42,929 nucleotides of DNA from an uncultured Pelagibacteraceae bacterium (lineage in GTDB: Bacteria; Pseudomonadota; Alphaproteobacteria; Pelagibacterales; Pelagibacteraceae), in assembly GCA_902624635.1 (NCBI GenBank), contig CACNYD010000005.1, forward strand, positions 1-42,929, given 5' to 3'. A model generated the notes under the pieces. The model was not told the DNA's origin, did not search any database, and saw only the letters and a list, made by a program, of their open reading frames with translations. Made by a program: the position numbers and the translations under genes. Below are positions 26,892-35,810 of this stretch, one piece after another. The stretch's first letter is position 1, and every line of letters begins with the position of its first letter.

Positions 26892-28997
26892 ATGAGTACA
26901 ACAGCAGAAACTATCTTATTATATACAATTTTAGCAGGTTTATTATCTATTGTTTACGGATTTTTAACTGGAAAAAATATTCTTAATTCAAGTGCAGGGA
27001 ATTCAAAAATGCAAGATATTGCCTCAGCTATTCAAATTGGAGCAAAAGCATACCTAGCAAGACAATATAAAACTATAGCTATTGTTGGGGTTGTTGTTTT
27101 AGTAATTGTTAGTATTGCTTTTAGTCCACTTGTTGGTCTTGGTTATTTAATTGGTGCAGCTTTGTCTGGTATAGCTGGTTATGTAGGAATGTTAGTTTCA
27201 GTAGAGGCCAATGTTAGAACTGCTGAAGCGTCAAGAAAAGGTTTAGCTGAAGGGCTGTCTGTTGCATTTAAATCTGGTGCTGTCACAGGTATGTTAGTTG
27301 CTGGTCTAGCTCTATTAGCAATTGCAGTTTATTATTTTTTATTGCTAAATTTTGAAGTTGATGAAAGAGAAATAGTCAATGCTCTTGTTGCATTAGGTTT
27401 TGGTGCATCTTTAATTTCAATTTTTGCAAGATTAGGTGGTGGAATTTTTACAAAAGGTGCTGATGTTGGTGCCGATCTAGTTGGTAAAGTAGAAGCAGGT
27501 ATACCCGAAGATGATCCTAGAAATCCTGCAGTAATTGCTGATAATGTTGGAGATAATGTTGGAGATTGTGCAGGAATGGCTGCTGATTTATTTGAAACTT
27601 ATGCAGTTACAATCGTCGCGACAATGGTTTTATCCTCAATTTTCTTTGTTGGAGATTTAAATATGATGGTTTATCCTTTAACGATTGGTGCCGCATGTTT
27701 AATTACATCAATTATTGGAACTTTCTTTGTTAAACTTGGAAGAAATAATAATGTGATGAACGCACTATATAAAGGCTTTATAGTATCTGCAGTAGCATCA
27801 TTATTAATTCTTTGGCCTGTTACTGATCATGTAATTGGTTTTTCAAATGAATACACAGTAAATGGCAAAACCTTTAATGGTAAAGATTTATATTATTGTG
27901 GAGTGATTGGTCTTGTAATTACAGGTTTATTAATATGGATAACTGAATATTATACTGGAACTAGTTATAGACCGGTTAAATCAGTTGCTTTATCATCTAC
28001 AACAGGTCATGGAACTAATGTAATTCAAGGATTAGCCGTATCTATGGAAGCGACTGCAATTCCAGCCATAATTATCGTTGCAGGTATTTTAATTACCAAT
28101 TCGATTGCTGGACTTTTTGGAATTGCAATTGCTGTCACAACAATGTTGGCTCTTGCTGGAATGGTTGTAGCACTAGATGCATATGGACCAGTAACAGATA
28201 ATGCAGGTGGTATTGCTGAAATGTCAAATCTTGATAAAAAAGTAAGAAAAACTACCGATGCATTAGATGCTGTTGGAAATACTACAAAAGCTGTAACCAA
28301 AGGTTATGCAATTGGTTCGGCAGGTTTAGGTGCATTAGTTTTATTTGCTGCTTATACAGAAGACATCAAACATTTTTCAAAAGAAGCAGGATCTGCATTA
28401 GAAGGTATAGTAGTAACTTTTGATTTATCAAATCCTTATGTTGTTGTTGGGTTGTTAATTGGAGGAATGTTACCGTACTTATTTGGATCAATGGGAATGC
28501 AGGCTGTAGGTAGAGCAGGTGGTGCTGTAGTTGTTGAAGTGAGAAGGCAATTTAAAAAATATCCAGGTATTATGAAAAGAAAACAAAAACCTGATTACGC
28601 TAAATTAGTAGATTTATTAACAGTCGCTGCAATTAAAGAAATGATTATACCATCTCTCTTACCAGTTCTTTCACCAGTAGTTTTGTATTTTATAATTCTT
28701 TCTATTGGAGGACAAGTCGCTGCTCTAGCTTCAGTTGGCGCTATGTTACTTGGAGTAATTATTACAGGTCTTTTTGTTGCGGTATCAATGACTGCTGGCG
28801 GTGGAGCTTGGGATAATGCAAAAAAGTTTATTGAAGATGGAAATCATGGTGGCAAAGGATCAGAAGCACATAAAGCAGCTGTCACTGGGGATACAGTAGG
28901 GGATCCTTATAAAGATACAGCAGGTCCAGCTGTTAATCCAATGATTAAGATTACGAATATAGTTGCTTTATTATTATTAGCAGTTATTGCCGGATAA
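26892..28997 (+). CDS. hppA: Membrane-bound proton-pumping pyrophosphatase
   Basis: 701 residues, about 16 membrane helices. Hydrolyses pyrophosphate and moves H+ across the inner membrane. The substrate motif [18 protein letters not shown] and [19 protein letters not shown] are intact, as is the C-terminal [18 protein letters not shown]. The diagnostic segment reads GNTTKAV; a Lys at this place marks the K+-independent H+-PPase subclass (K+-dependent ones have Ala). A 78-nt leader separates it from thiL, so it may have its own promoter. A 12-bp hairpin follows it. Confidence 0.96.
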   Translation: MSTTAETILLYTILAGLLSIVYGFLTGKNILNSSAGNSKMQDIASAIQIGAKAYLARQYKTIAIVGVVVLVIVSIAFSPLVGLGYLIGAALSGIAGYVGMLVSVEANVRTAEASRKGLAEGLSVAFKSGAVTGMLVAGLALLAIAVYYFLLLNFEVDEREIVNALVALGFGASLISIFARLGGGIFTKGADVGADLVGKVEAGIPEDDPRNPAVIADNVGDNVGDCAGMAADLFETYAVTIVATMVLSSIFFVGDLNMMVYPLTIGAACLITSIIGTFFVKLGRNNNVMNALYKGFIVSAVASLLILWPVTDHVIGFSNEYTVNGKTFNGKDLYYCGVIGLVITGLLIWITEYYTGTSYRPVKSVALSSTTGHGTNVIQGLAVSMEATAIPAIIIVAGILITNSIAGLFGIAIAVTTMLALAGMVVALDAYGPVTDNAGGIAEMSNLDKKVRKTTDALDAVGNTTKAVTKGYAIGSAGLGALVLFAAYTEDIKHFSKEAGSALEGIVVTFDLSNPYVVVGLLIGGMLPYLFGSMGMQAVGRAGGAVVVEVRRQFKKYPGIMKRKQKPDYAKLVDLLTVAAIKEMIIPSLLPVLSPVVLYFIILSIGGQVAALASVGAMLLGVIITGLFVAVSMTAGGGAWDNAKKFIEDGNHGGKGSEAHKAAVTGDTVGDPYKDTAGPAVNPMIKITNIVALLLLAVIAG

Positions 28998-29000
28998 CAA

Positions 29001-29468
29001 TCATTTTCCTAATGATCCTCTTTTTTTACCAAGAGGATCATTTAATTTTGTCCTAATTCCAGATAAGGCTCTATATATAAATGATTGTCTTCCTAAAGAC
29101 TCATCTGAAACCTTTTTAGAAAATTCATATTGTTTAAGATCATCTTTATTTAAAAATTCTTTATTTATCAGTATTCCTTTATTATTAATTTCTAATAATA
29201 AAACATTGTTAGTTATTAATTTTTTTTTCCCAAGCTTAAGTAGTTTTGAATTCGACGTCTTTCTTTCTAAATAGATTAGTATATCATCATCAAAATAACT
29301 AGTTGTAGAGGGTGGACCTAATAAACTTCTTATTTGATTAATATTAGTTTCATTTATAAATATTTCTTTGCTCTTAGCCTCTAAATTATGAATACCATGA
29401 TGATTAACAATTTTATTCAATTTACAACTACTTAAGAAAATTGTTAAAATGATTAAAATAATTTTCAT
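29001..29468 (-). CDS. bamE: Outer membrane assembly lipoprotein BamE/OmlA family
   Basis: 155 residues from ATG 29468; the longer frame to 29507 runs into the divergent gene. Signal peptide with lipobox LSSC (Cys15), then the BamE-type segment INQIRSLLGPPSTTSYFDDD. Accessory part of the BAM complex inserting outer membrane proteins. In alphaproteobacteria bamE typically diverges from the cytochrome c chaperone gene, as here (3 nt apart). The C-terminal tail, from about residue 95, is basic and less conserved. Confidence 0.82.
   Translation of the reverse strand: MKIILIILTIFLSSCKLNKIVNHHGIHNLEAKSKEIFINETNINQIRSLLGPPSTTSYFDDDILIYLERKTSNSKLLKLGKKKLITNNVLLLEINNKGILINKEFLNKDDLKQYEFSKKVSDESLGRQSFIYRALSGIRTKLNDPLGKKRGSLGK
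29011..29042. terminator. 12-bp hairpin between hppA and bamE, probable bidirectional terminator
   Basis: AATGATCCTCTT (29011-29022) is perfectly complementary to AAGAGGATCATT (29031-29042) with an 8-nt loop. It starts 13 nt after the hppA stop and is followed by TAATTTT. It lies inside the last codons of bamE, which runs the other way, so the coding end of that gene doubles as the hairpin. Confidence 0.6.
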
Positions 29469-29471
29469 GAG

Positions 29472-29933
29472 ATGGATTACATATATTTTTATAACAAATT
29501 GATACAATTAACTACTAATAAAACACTGTATAAAAGTCTTAATAAACAGGATAGTTTTAATGATAGGTTACTTCTTTTATTATTTCATTTTGCTTTTTTT
29601 TTAAAAGTTTTTAAATCTAAAGAAAATGAAAAAAAATTACAAGAAATCTATGATTTTAATTTCAGACAATTAGAACTAAGCATAAGAGAAATTGGATATG
29701 GTGATCAATCTATAAATAAAAAAATGAAAGACTATATTAATGTTTTTCATGCTATTGTTTCTGACATACATTTTTGGGAAAATTTAGAGGATAAAAAAAA
29801 GAAAGAAATTATCTCTAAATTTTTGGAAAATTTTAATAATATTGAGGAATTAGTTGATTATTTCAATAATTACTATTTAAATTTATCAAAAAATACTTTG
29901 AATTCTTATTTAAAAAGTGTAATTAACTCTTAA
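29472..29933 (+). CDS. Ubiquinol-cytochrome c chaperone (CBP3/UQCC1-like)
   Basis: 153 residues, helical. The [20 protein letters not shown] segment and [10 protein letters not shown] match the CBP3-type chaperone domain known to help assemble cytochrome b of the bc1 complex. Its place beside bamE and ahead of rpmF-plsX is the alphaproteobacterial order. The DUF177/YceD gene often found next is missing. Confidence 0.78.
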   Translation: MDYIYFYNKLIQLTTNKTLYKSLNKQDSFNDRLLLLLFHFAFFLKVFKSKENEKKLQEIYDFNFRQLELSIREIGYGDQSINKKMKDYINVFHAIVSDIHFWENLEDKKKKEIISKFLENFNNIEELVDYFNNYYLNLSKNTLNSYLKSVINS

Positions 29934-29935
29934 TT

Positions 29936-30118
29936 ATGGCAGTTCCAAAACGTAAACAAACTCCTTCAAGAACAGGAATGAGAAGAGCCAAAAATATGAA
30001 ATTTTCGGCTAAAAATGTTGTTGAGGATAAAAAGTCAGGTGAATACAGATTATCTCACCATTTAGATTTGAAAACCGGTATGTATAAAGGCCGTCAAGTT
30101 ATAGACCCTAAAGATTAA
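29936..30118 (+). CDS. rpmF: 50S ribosomal protein L32
   Basis: 60 residues: [17 protein letters not shown] is the L32 signature. No zinc cysteines, as in proteobacterial L32. Two bases after the chaperone gene and 18 nt before plsX, the widely conserved rpmF-plsX pairing. Confidence 0.96.
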   Translation: MAVPKRKQTPSRTGMRRAKNMKFSAKNVVEDKKSGEYRLSHHLDLKTGMYKGRQVIDPKD

Positions 30119-30136
30119 ATAATCTAATATTTAGCA

Positions 30137-31138
30137 ATGGCTGATTTGATTAAAATTGCAATAGATGCAATGGGCGGAGATAATTCTCCAAAAAAAATTA
30201 TCGATGGTATAATTCACAATCACAAAAAGAGTAAGGTAAACTTTTTCAAAATTTTTGGTGATAAAAATAAAATTATTTCATTACTTGAAGGTAAAATTGA
30301 GAATCAATATTATGAGATAATTCATACAGAAAATTTTGTATTAAGTACTGACAGTCCTTTAGAAGCAGCAAAAAAAGGTAAAGACACAAGTATGTGGTTA
30401 GCTATAGAGAGTGTAAAAAAAAAGGAAACCGATATAGTTATATCTGCAGGTAACACAGGGGCATTATTAGTGATTGCAAAATTAAATCTTAAGATGATTA
30501 AAGATATTGATAAGCCTGCTTTATCAGCATTATGGCCTAATAAAAACGGAATGAGTGTAGTTTTAGATTTGGGTGCCAATATTGAATGCAGCTCTAAAAA
30601 TTTATTTGATTTTTCAATTATGGGCGCATCTCTTTTCACATCTTTATACCCAGACAAAAAACCAAATATAGGTTTATTAAATATAGGTTCGGAAGAACTT
30701 AAAGGAAATGAGACAATTAAAGAAACTTTTAAAATATTGAGTAATAAAAAATCAGATAATTATAATTTTGCTGGATATATAGAAGGCAACCAAATTATGG
30801 ATGGAAAAATAAATGTAATAATTTCAGACGGATTTACTGGAAATATAGCGCTAAAAACAGCAGAGGGGACTGCAAATTTTATTGTTAAAGAATTAAAAAA
30901 AGCAACGACCGGTTCAATTATAGGAAAAATCTCCTCAATATTAAATTATTATAATCTTAAAAAATTTAAAAATCGACTAGATCCAAGACTATATAATGGT
31001 GCCATTTTTTTAGGTTTAGACTCTCCAGTTGTAAAAAGTCATGGTGGTACAGATTTTATAGGCTTCTCGAATTCTTTAGATGTTTGTAATAAGATTGTTA
31101 AAGGAAATTTAATAGAAAAAATTAAATACAACATTTAA
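30137..31138 (+). CDS. plsX: Phosphate acyltransferase PlsX
   Basis: 333 residues. Makes acyl-phosphate from acyl-ACP for phospholipid synthesis. IAIDAMGGDNSPKKI start, VISAGNTGALL, VLDLGANIECSSKNL, LLNIGSEELKGNE and VISDGFTGNIALK are hallmark motifs. fabH, the usual next gene, is not present; ihfA follows after 2 nt. Confidence 0.95.
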   Translation: MADLIKIAIDAMGGDNSPKKIIDGIIHNHKKSKVNFFKIFGDKNKIISLLEGKIENQYYEIIHTENFVLSTDSPLEAAKKGKDTSMWLAIESVKKKETDIVISAGNTGALLVIAKLNLKMIKDIDKPALSALWPNKNGMSVVLDLGANIECSSKNLFDFSIMGASLFTSLYPDKKPNIGLLNIGSEELKGNETIKETFKILSNKKSDNYNFAGYIEGNQIMDGKINVIISDGFTGNIALKTAEGTANFIVKELKKATTGSIIGKISSILNYYNLKKFKNRLDPRLYNGAIFLGLDSPVVKSHGGTDFIGFSNSLDVCNKIVKGNLIEKIKYNI

Positions 31139-31140
31139 AA

Positions 31141-31437
31141 ATGAGAATAAATTTAACTAAAAAGGACTTAATCAACCAAATTTATATGCAATTAGGTTTT
31201 TCAAAATTAGTATCTGAAAATTTAATTAATGATTTTTTATCAACAGTAATTCAAAATTTGAAAGATGAAAAAAAACTCAAATTATCAGGGTTTGGAACTT
31301 TTTCTATAAGATTAAAGAAATCTAGAGTTGGCAGAAATCCCAAAACTAAGGAATCTAAAGTTATTTCGAGTAGAGATGTTGTTCTTTTTAAACCTTCAAA
31401 AGAATTTAAGGAATTTATTAATAAAAGAAATGACTGA
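31141..31437 (+). CDS. ihfA: Integration host factor alpha subunit
   Basis: 98-residue HU/IHF-family protein. LTKKDLINQIYMQLGFSK start, GFGTFSIRLKKSRVGRNPKT with the beta-arm tip Pro that intercalates DNA, then VVLFKPSKEFKEFI. Bends DNA at specific sites. The partner ihfB is not in the window. It overlaps the MerR gene by 8 nt (ATGACTGA). Confidence 0.9.
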   Translation: MRINLTKKDLINQIYMQLGFSKLVSENLINDFLSTVIQNLKDEKKLKLSGFGTFSIRLKKSRVGRNPKTKESKVISSRDVVLFKPSKEFKEFINKRND

Positions 31438-31813
31438 TAAATCTGAGAGTGCTTATAAAACGATAGGGGAAGTGGCTGAAATTCTAGAACTAAAGTCAAA
31501 AAAAAAAGGAGTTTTTTCTACCCACACCATTCGATTTTGGGAAACACAATTTAAACAAGTTAAACCAAAATTATTAAATTCTAATAGAAGATATTATGAT
31601 AAAAAAACTATAGATATTCTAAAAAAGATAAAATTTCTTCTTAAAGACCAAGGCATGACCATTAATGGGGTTAAAAAAATCTTAGATAAAGCAAATAATA
31701 ACGATTCTTTAAATCTTGACGAAATTTCAAATAATTCTATAAGAACGAACAGTTTTAAAAATAAAATTTTAAAGATTTCTAAAATTGTTAAAAATTTAAA
31801 AAATTATAAGTAA
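31430..31813 (+). CDS. MerR-family transcriptional regulator
   Basis: 127 residues from ATG 31430; the upstream extension of the frame is only the shadow of ihfA. MerR-type winged helix: YKTIGEVAEILEL, THTIRFWETQFKQVKP, RRYYDKKTIDIL, then a coiled segment. No effector domain or conserved Cys, so the signal is unknown. ihfA-merR adjacency is conserved in alphaproteobacteria. TAATG overlap with rpmG. Confidence 0.87.
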   Translation: MTDKSESAYKTIGEVAEILELKSKKKGVFSTHTIRFWETQFKQVKPKLLNSNRRYYDKKTIDILKKIKFLLKDQGMTINGVKKILDKANNNDSLNLDEISNNSIRTNSFKNKILKISKIVKNLKNYK

Positions 31814-32004
31814 TGGCAAAAAAAACACACGTAAAAGTAAGATTAGTTCCTGAAAGTAAACCTGACAGTCCATTTTTTTATTATGTAAAAAAACCAGCAG
31901 GTGGAGAAAAAGCAAAGGTTAAACTATCAGCACGTAAATACAATCCAAGCTCTAGAAAACACGAAGTTTTTGTTGAAAAAAAACTCCCCCCTCACAGTAA
32001 ATAG
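31813..32004 (+). CDS. rpmG: 50S ribosomal protein L33
   Basis: 63 residues, a few more than the common 50-55. Contains YVKKPAGGEKAKVKLSARKY-type L33 core with FYYVKKPAGG and KLSARKYNPSSRKHEVF. No cysteines, so the zinc-free form. Ends against the convergent chorismate mutase gene with no gap. Confidence 0.9.
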   Translation: MAKKTHVKVRLVPESKPDSPFFYYVKKPAGGEKAKVKLSARKYNPSSRKHEVFVEKKLPPHSK

Positions 32005-32295
32005 TTATTTTTTTTTAAAATTTCTTTTTTCGTAATCAATATAGGACCAAATCATATTTTTCCATATCCGATTAGTAATCTTAGGATCTATTTTATTTGC
32101 AATAGATTTTTTTCTTATATTTTTTAAAATTATTCTAATTCTTTTATTATCAATAATTTCTTTTTTTTTATCCTTTAGTTTTAAAACATGATTTACAAGA
32201 TTAGTTCTTTGTTTTATTAGTTTGATAAATAAATTATCTAATTTATCTAACTTCAATCTTATTTTATTAAGTTTTTTTCTTTTTAAAGGCGACAT
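32005..32295 (-). CDS. Chorismate mutase type II (AroQ), monofunctional
   Basis: 96 residues, three-helix AroQ fold. IRLKLDKLDNLFIKLIKQR matches the first helix with its two active-site Arg; Lys near KLKDKK and Asp-Asn-Lys-Arg (DNKR) follow. The last-helix glutamine of the E. coli enzyme is not evident; the segment reads SYIDYEKR. Converts chorismate to prephenate for Phe/Tyr. Very Lys/Ile-rich. It diverges from the heme A synthase gene across 43 nt. Confidence 0.78.
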   Translation of the reverse strand: MSPLKRKKLNKIRLKLDKLDNLFIKLIKQRTNLVNHVLKLKDKKKEIIDNKRIRIILKNIRKKSIANKIDPKITNRIWKNMIWSYIDYEKRNFKKK

Positions 32296-32338
32296 TTATA
32301 TATTTGGATAATATAAAAATTAATATATTTATTCCCAC

Positions 32339-33355
32339 ATGTATACAACAAATACAAAAATAAATAATCAGTTATCGATTTGGTTAATTGTGATGTTTTG
32401 GATTATATCTTTTATGATAATAGTTGGTGGCTTAACAAGACTTACCGATTCAGGCCTTTCAATAACCGAATGGGAATTATTTTCTGGCTTTTTTCCACCT
32501 CTTAATCAAGATGATTGGATTGTTTATTTTAATCTTTATAAACAGATACCTGAATTTAAGTTACAAAACTACAATATGACTTTGAGTGAGTTCAAAATTA
32601 TTTTTTGGTGGGAGTGGGCTCATAGATTTCTTGGTAGATTGATTGGTCTCGGATTTTTGATCCCATTAATTTATTTTTCTTTCAAGATAAAGTTAACTAA
32701 ATTATTTAATCTATATTTCATTTTTTTATTGATATGTTTTCAAGGTTTTATTGGTTGGTATATGGTCAGTAGTGGATTAGTTGATAGAGTAGATGTAAGT
32801 CATTTTAGGTTATCTGTGCATTTGCTAATTGCTTTTCTAATTTTATCTTTAATTTATTGGAATTATTTAAGGATTAACATATCAAGAAACATAACAAAAA
32901 AAGTAAATGCACTTGTTCCTTTGTTGTTCTTAATTCTAATTTTTTTACAAATTTCAATTGGTGCCTTTGTTTCTGGTATGGATGCTGGAAAAATCTATAA
33001 TTCTTGGCCATTGATGGGTAATTCATATTTCCCAGACGATAACAAGGTTAATAATCTTTTTGAAGTTTCAGCTTTTAGCGATCCTTCCTTAGTTCAATTC
33101 ATACATCGCAATCTAGCTTACTTGATAGGAATTTTTTACATTTTGATATTCTATAAGATTTATAAAAATAAGATGTATGAATTATATAAATCCGTAAACT
33201 ATTTAGGAATTTTTATTATTTTACAAATTATATTGGGTATTTATACTGTATTATATGGTGCGCAGATATATATCGCATCCATGCACCAAATAAGTTCAAT
33301 TTTTTTAGTTAGTACGAGTATTTATTTTTTTTATTTAAATACAAAAACTAACTAA
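32339..33355 (+). CDS. ctaA: Heme A synthase (COX15/CtaA)
   Basis: 338 residues, about 8 membrane helices. Oxidises the C8 methyl of heme O to make heme A for aa3-type cytochrome oxidase. GGLTRLTDSGLSITEWE, EWAHRFLGRLIGL, HFRLSVHL, and FIHRNLAYLIG, HQISSI place the four haem-ligand histidines. The 3' end overlaps metY by 8 nt in convergent orientation. Confidence 0.95.
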   Translation: MYTTNTKINNQLSIWLIVMFWIISFMIIVGGLTRLTDSGLSITEWELFSGFFPPLNQDDWIVYFNLYKQIPEFKLQNYNMTLSEFKIIFWWEWAHRFLGRLIGLGFLIPLIYFSFKIKLTKLFNLYFIFLLICFQGFIGWYMVSSGLVDRVDVSHFRLSVHLLIAFLILSLIYWNYLRINISRNITKKVNALVPLLFLILIFLQISIGAFVSGMDAGKIYNSWPLMGNSYFPDDNKVNNLFEVSAFSDPSLVQFIHRNLAYLIGIFYILIFYKIYKNKMYELYKSVNYLGIFIILQIILGIYTVLYGAQIYIASMHQISSIFLVSTSIYFFYLNTKTN

Positions 33356-34676
33356 CAGCTTTTAAATTACCTTTTGAGGACTTATTTAAAGCTTGATCTA
33401 AATCATCAATTATATCATCAATGTGTTCAATACCTATACAAAGTCTAACATAACTTTGGGTCACACCTGATGCTGCTAATTCTTTTTCATTTAATTGACT
33501 ATGAGTAGTGCTAGCAGGGTGTATAGCTAAACTTCTTGCGTCACCAATGTTAGCTACATGGTAAAACATTTTCAATGACTCAATAAACTTTTTACCAGCA
33601 TCAATACCACCTTTAAGTTCAATACCAACCATCGGACCATTTCCACCTTTAAGATACTGTTTAGCTCTATTGGCAATTTCCTTTGAGTGTTCGGTTGAAT
33701 ATATAACTTTAGTAACTTCTTTGTGTTTTTTTAAGAAATTAACTACTTTTTCGGCATTTTCACAATGTTGTTTCATTCTTAGTGCTACGGTTTCAAGACC
33801 TTGAATAATTGCAAAGGCATTATCTGGTGCCAAAGCAGAACCTAAATCTCTAAGCAAACAAACTCTTGCCCTGACAGCAAAAGGCACGTTTGCTCCTGTT
33901 AGTTCAGGCACAGCTTTTCCCCAAACTACACCCCCATAACTCGCATCAGGCTCATTAAATAAAGGTTGTCTCTTGGGATTAGCAGTCCAGTCAAAGTTAC
34001 CACTATCAACTATACTTCCAGCAATAGCAGTTCCATGTCCCCCAATATATTTTGTTAGCGAATGTACAACAACCGCAGCACCGTGTTCTATTGGTTTGCA
34101 TATGACTGGTGAAGCAGTATTATCCATTATTAAAGGAATATTATATTTTCTTCCAATATCAGAAACTTCTTTAATAGGGAATACTCTCAAATATGGATTA
34201 GGTAATGTTTCTCCATAAAAAGCTCTGGTTTTATCATCTATAGCTTTTTCAAAGTTTTTAGGATCACTCGGATCAGCATATCTTACTTCTATTCCTAGCT
34301 TACTTAATGTGTGAGTGAACAATGAAACTGTACCACCATAAAGATCTGTGGAACTAACAATATTATCACCTGATTGAGCAACATTTAGAACTGCAAAACT
34401 TGAAGCTGTTTGTCCAGATGAAACTGTTACACACGCTAATCCTCCCTCGAGTGCTGCAATTCTTTTTTCTAAAACATCATTAGTAGGATTCATTATCCTT
34501 GTGTAGATATTTCCAAATTCCTTTAACGCGAACAAATTTGCTGCATGCTCAGTACTTTTAAATTGATATGATGTTGTTCTATAAATTGGCACAGCAACAG
34601 CATTAGTTGTTGGGTCACTTCTGTAATCACCGCCATGTATGGCAATGGTTTCAGGATTATTTCTTTTTTTATTCAT
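33348..34676 (-). CDS. metY: O-acetylhomoserine sulfhydrylase
   Basis: 442-residue PLP enzyme that makes homocysteine from O-acetylhomoserine and sulfide. PLP Lys in VVHSLTKYIGGHG; the N-terminus ETIAIHGGDYRSDPTTNAVA and SSGQTASSFAVLN, and C-terminal HPASTTHSQL are family signatures; the long insert around EPDASYGGVVWG distinguishes it from MetB/MetC. Expression is expected to respond to SAM through two riboswitches in its leader (34681-34797). An AAGGAG Shine-Dalgarno, 4 nt before ATG, is part of the second one. Confidence 0.95.
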   Translation of the reverse strand: MNKKRNNPETIAIHGGDYRSDPTTNAVAVPIYRTTSYQFKSTEHAANLFALKEFGNIYTRIMNPTNDVLEKRIAALEGGLACVTVSSGQTASSFAVLNVAQSGDNIVSSTDLYGGTVSLFTHTLSKLGIEVRYADPSDPKNFEKAIDDKTRAFYGETLPNPYLRVFPIKEVSDIGRKYNIPLIMDNTASPVICKPIEHGAAVVVHSLTKYIGGHGTAIAGSIVDSGNFDWTANPKRQPLFNEPDASYGGVVWGKAVPELTGANVPFAVRARVCLLRDLGSALAPDNAFAIIQGLETVALRMKQHCENAEKVVNFLKKHKEVTKVIYSTEHSKEIANRAKQYLKGGNGPMVGIELKGGIDAGKKFIESLKMFYHVANIGDARSLAIHPASTTHSQLNEKELAASGVTQSYVRLCIGIEHIDDIIDDLDQALNKSSKGNLKAVS

Positions 34677-34680
34677 TTTA

Positions 34681-34738
34681 CTCCTTTTTTAGTGCTTTAG
34701 CATTATGCCAGGCGCACAATATAGTTCAAATACCTACC
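34681..34738 (-). promoter_or_regulatory. SAM-V riboswitch in the metY leader
   Basis: On the minus strand this reads GGTATTTGAAC, then TTGTGCGCCTGGCATAATGC, then TAAAGCAC and AAAAAAGGAG. GUGC (34717-34714) can pair with GCAC (34695-34692), and the core GCGCCUGGCAUAAUGCUAAAG is the conserved SAM-V core. The 3' strand includes the metY ribosome-binding site AAGGAG, so SAM binding is expected to hide it and block translation. SAM-V is known from marine alphaproteobacteria upstream of metY. Confidence 0.85.
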
Positions 34739-34754
34739 GATTTTGTATGAAAAT

Positions 34755-34797
34755 TTCCTTTTTAGCTGTAAGCCCGCAATAGGAACAAATCGGCAAT
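34755..34797 (-). promoter_or_regulatory. SAM-II riboswitch in the metY leader
   Basis: On the minus strand: GCC GATTTG TTCCT ATTGC GGGC ... AGCTAAAAAGGAA. UUCCU (34785-34781) pairs with AGGAA (34759-34755) to make the pseudoknot helix, and GAUUUG, UAUUGC and GCUAAAAAGG are the conserved SAM-II elements. The first helix is short (GCC/GGC). It lies about 17 nt upstream of the SAM-V element, giving a tandem arrangement, with SAM-II probably acting on transcription (inference). Confidence 0.8.
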
Positions 34798-34879
34798 ATC
34801 AATATAACAAAAAAAAGGCTTAAAACAATATAAATATCAATTTGACTTTGATCCTATTAATAGTATTAATCCTGGCAAA

Positions 34880-35338
34880 ATGACTAAATTCCTTAAAAAA
34901 GATCAATTGACATCAAATTGGTATGAAATAGACGCTAAAAACGCTGTGGTTGGAAGACTAGCGACTGTTATATCAAAAATTATTAGAGGAAAAAATAAAA
35001 CAACTTTTACACCACACATGGATGATGGAGATTTTGTAGTTGTAAAAAATATCGAACAAATCAAATTCACAGGAAATAAGTTTCAAAACAAAAAATATTA
35101 CAGACATACAGGTCATCCTGGTGGAATAAAAGAAACTACACCAGAGAAACTATCTGAAAAAAAACCAGGTGAGGCTTTAAAACTTGCAGTAAAAAGAATG
35201 CTACCGGGTGGAGTGCTTGGAAAAAAACAACTTACTAAATTGAAAATTTATGTAGGAAATGATCATCCTCACTCAGCACAAAATCCTCAAGTTATTCAAT
35301 TAGATAAACTAAACTCCAAAAATATAGCAAGAAATTAA
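34880..35338 (+). CDS. rplM: 50S ribosomal protein L13
   Basis: 152 residues. WYEIDAKNAVVGRLATVISKIIRGK, YYRHTGHPGGIKE and AVKRMLPGGVLGKKQL are L13 signatures. It diverges from metY; the shared 203-nt gap holds the riboswitches. Directly followed by rpsI with one base between, the universal rplM-rpsI pair. Confidence 0.97.
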   Translation: MTKFLKKDQLTSNWYEIDAKNAVVGRLATVISKIIRGKNKTTFTPHMDDGDFVVVKNIEQIKFTGNKFQNKKYYRHTGHPGGIKETTPEKLSEKKPGEALKLAVKRMLPGGVLGKKQLTKLKIYVGNDHPHSAQNPQVIQLDKLNSKNIARN

Positions 35339-35339
35339 A

Positions 35340-35777
35340 ATGGAAAATACTCAACCATCAGCTAAAGCCCCAAAAATCAAATTAGATTTTAAAGATAGTA
35401 AGTATGCCACTGGAAGAAGAAAAACTTCAATAGCCAAAGTTTGGTTAAAAAAAGGTTCGGGTAAAATTTATGTAAATGGTAAACTTTTTAGCGATTATTT
35501 TTCAAGTGATAATCATAAAATGCAAATAGTAAGACCTTTTGAGCTCATAAATCAGGCAACAGAATATGACGTGAAGTGTAGTGTAAAGGGTGGAGGTCCA
35601 ACAGGACAAGCAGGAGCAATGGTGCATGGTATTTCAAAAGCTTTAGTTTTATTTGACGAAAAGTTGAAATCAACACTTAAAACCGAAAAATTGACCACTA
35701 GAGACTCCAGATCAGTTGAAAGAAAAAAACCTGGACGTAAAAAAGCTAGAAGAAGCTTTCAATTTTCTAAAAGATAA
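35340..35777 (+). CDS. rpsI: 30S ribosomal protein S9
   Basis: 145 residues; S9 core YATGRRKTSIAKVWLKKGSG, GGGPTGQAGAMVHGISKAL, and the C-terminal basic tail RKKPGRKKARRSFQFSKR whose end reaches the P-site tRNA. A 15-residue N-terminal extension rich in Lys/Pro precedes the core. Confidence 0.97.
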   Translation: MENTQPSAKAPKIKLDFKDSKYATGRRKTSIAKVWLKKGSGKIYVNGKLFSDYFSSDNHKMQIVRPFELINQATEYDVKCSVKGGGPTGQAGAMVHGISKALVLFDEKLKSTLKTEKLTTRDSRSVERKKPGRKKARRSFQFSKR

Positions 35778-35810
35778 TTCTTTTTTAACTTTTAACTGTT
35801 ATAATATAAA

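Noticed and set aside
31328..31429. Upstream extension of the MerR-family frame
   Set aside because: It is the shadow frame of ihfA; the MerR homology begins just after ATG 31430, which overlaps the ihfA stop.
34842..34869. TTGACT-16-TATTAA promoter-like pair before rplM
   Set aside because: It would place the transcript start only a few bases from the ATG; plausible but not distinguishable from background.
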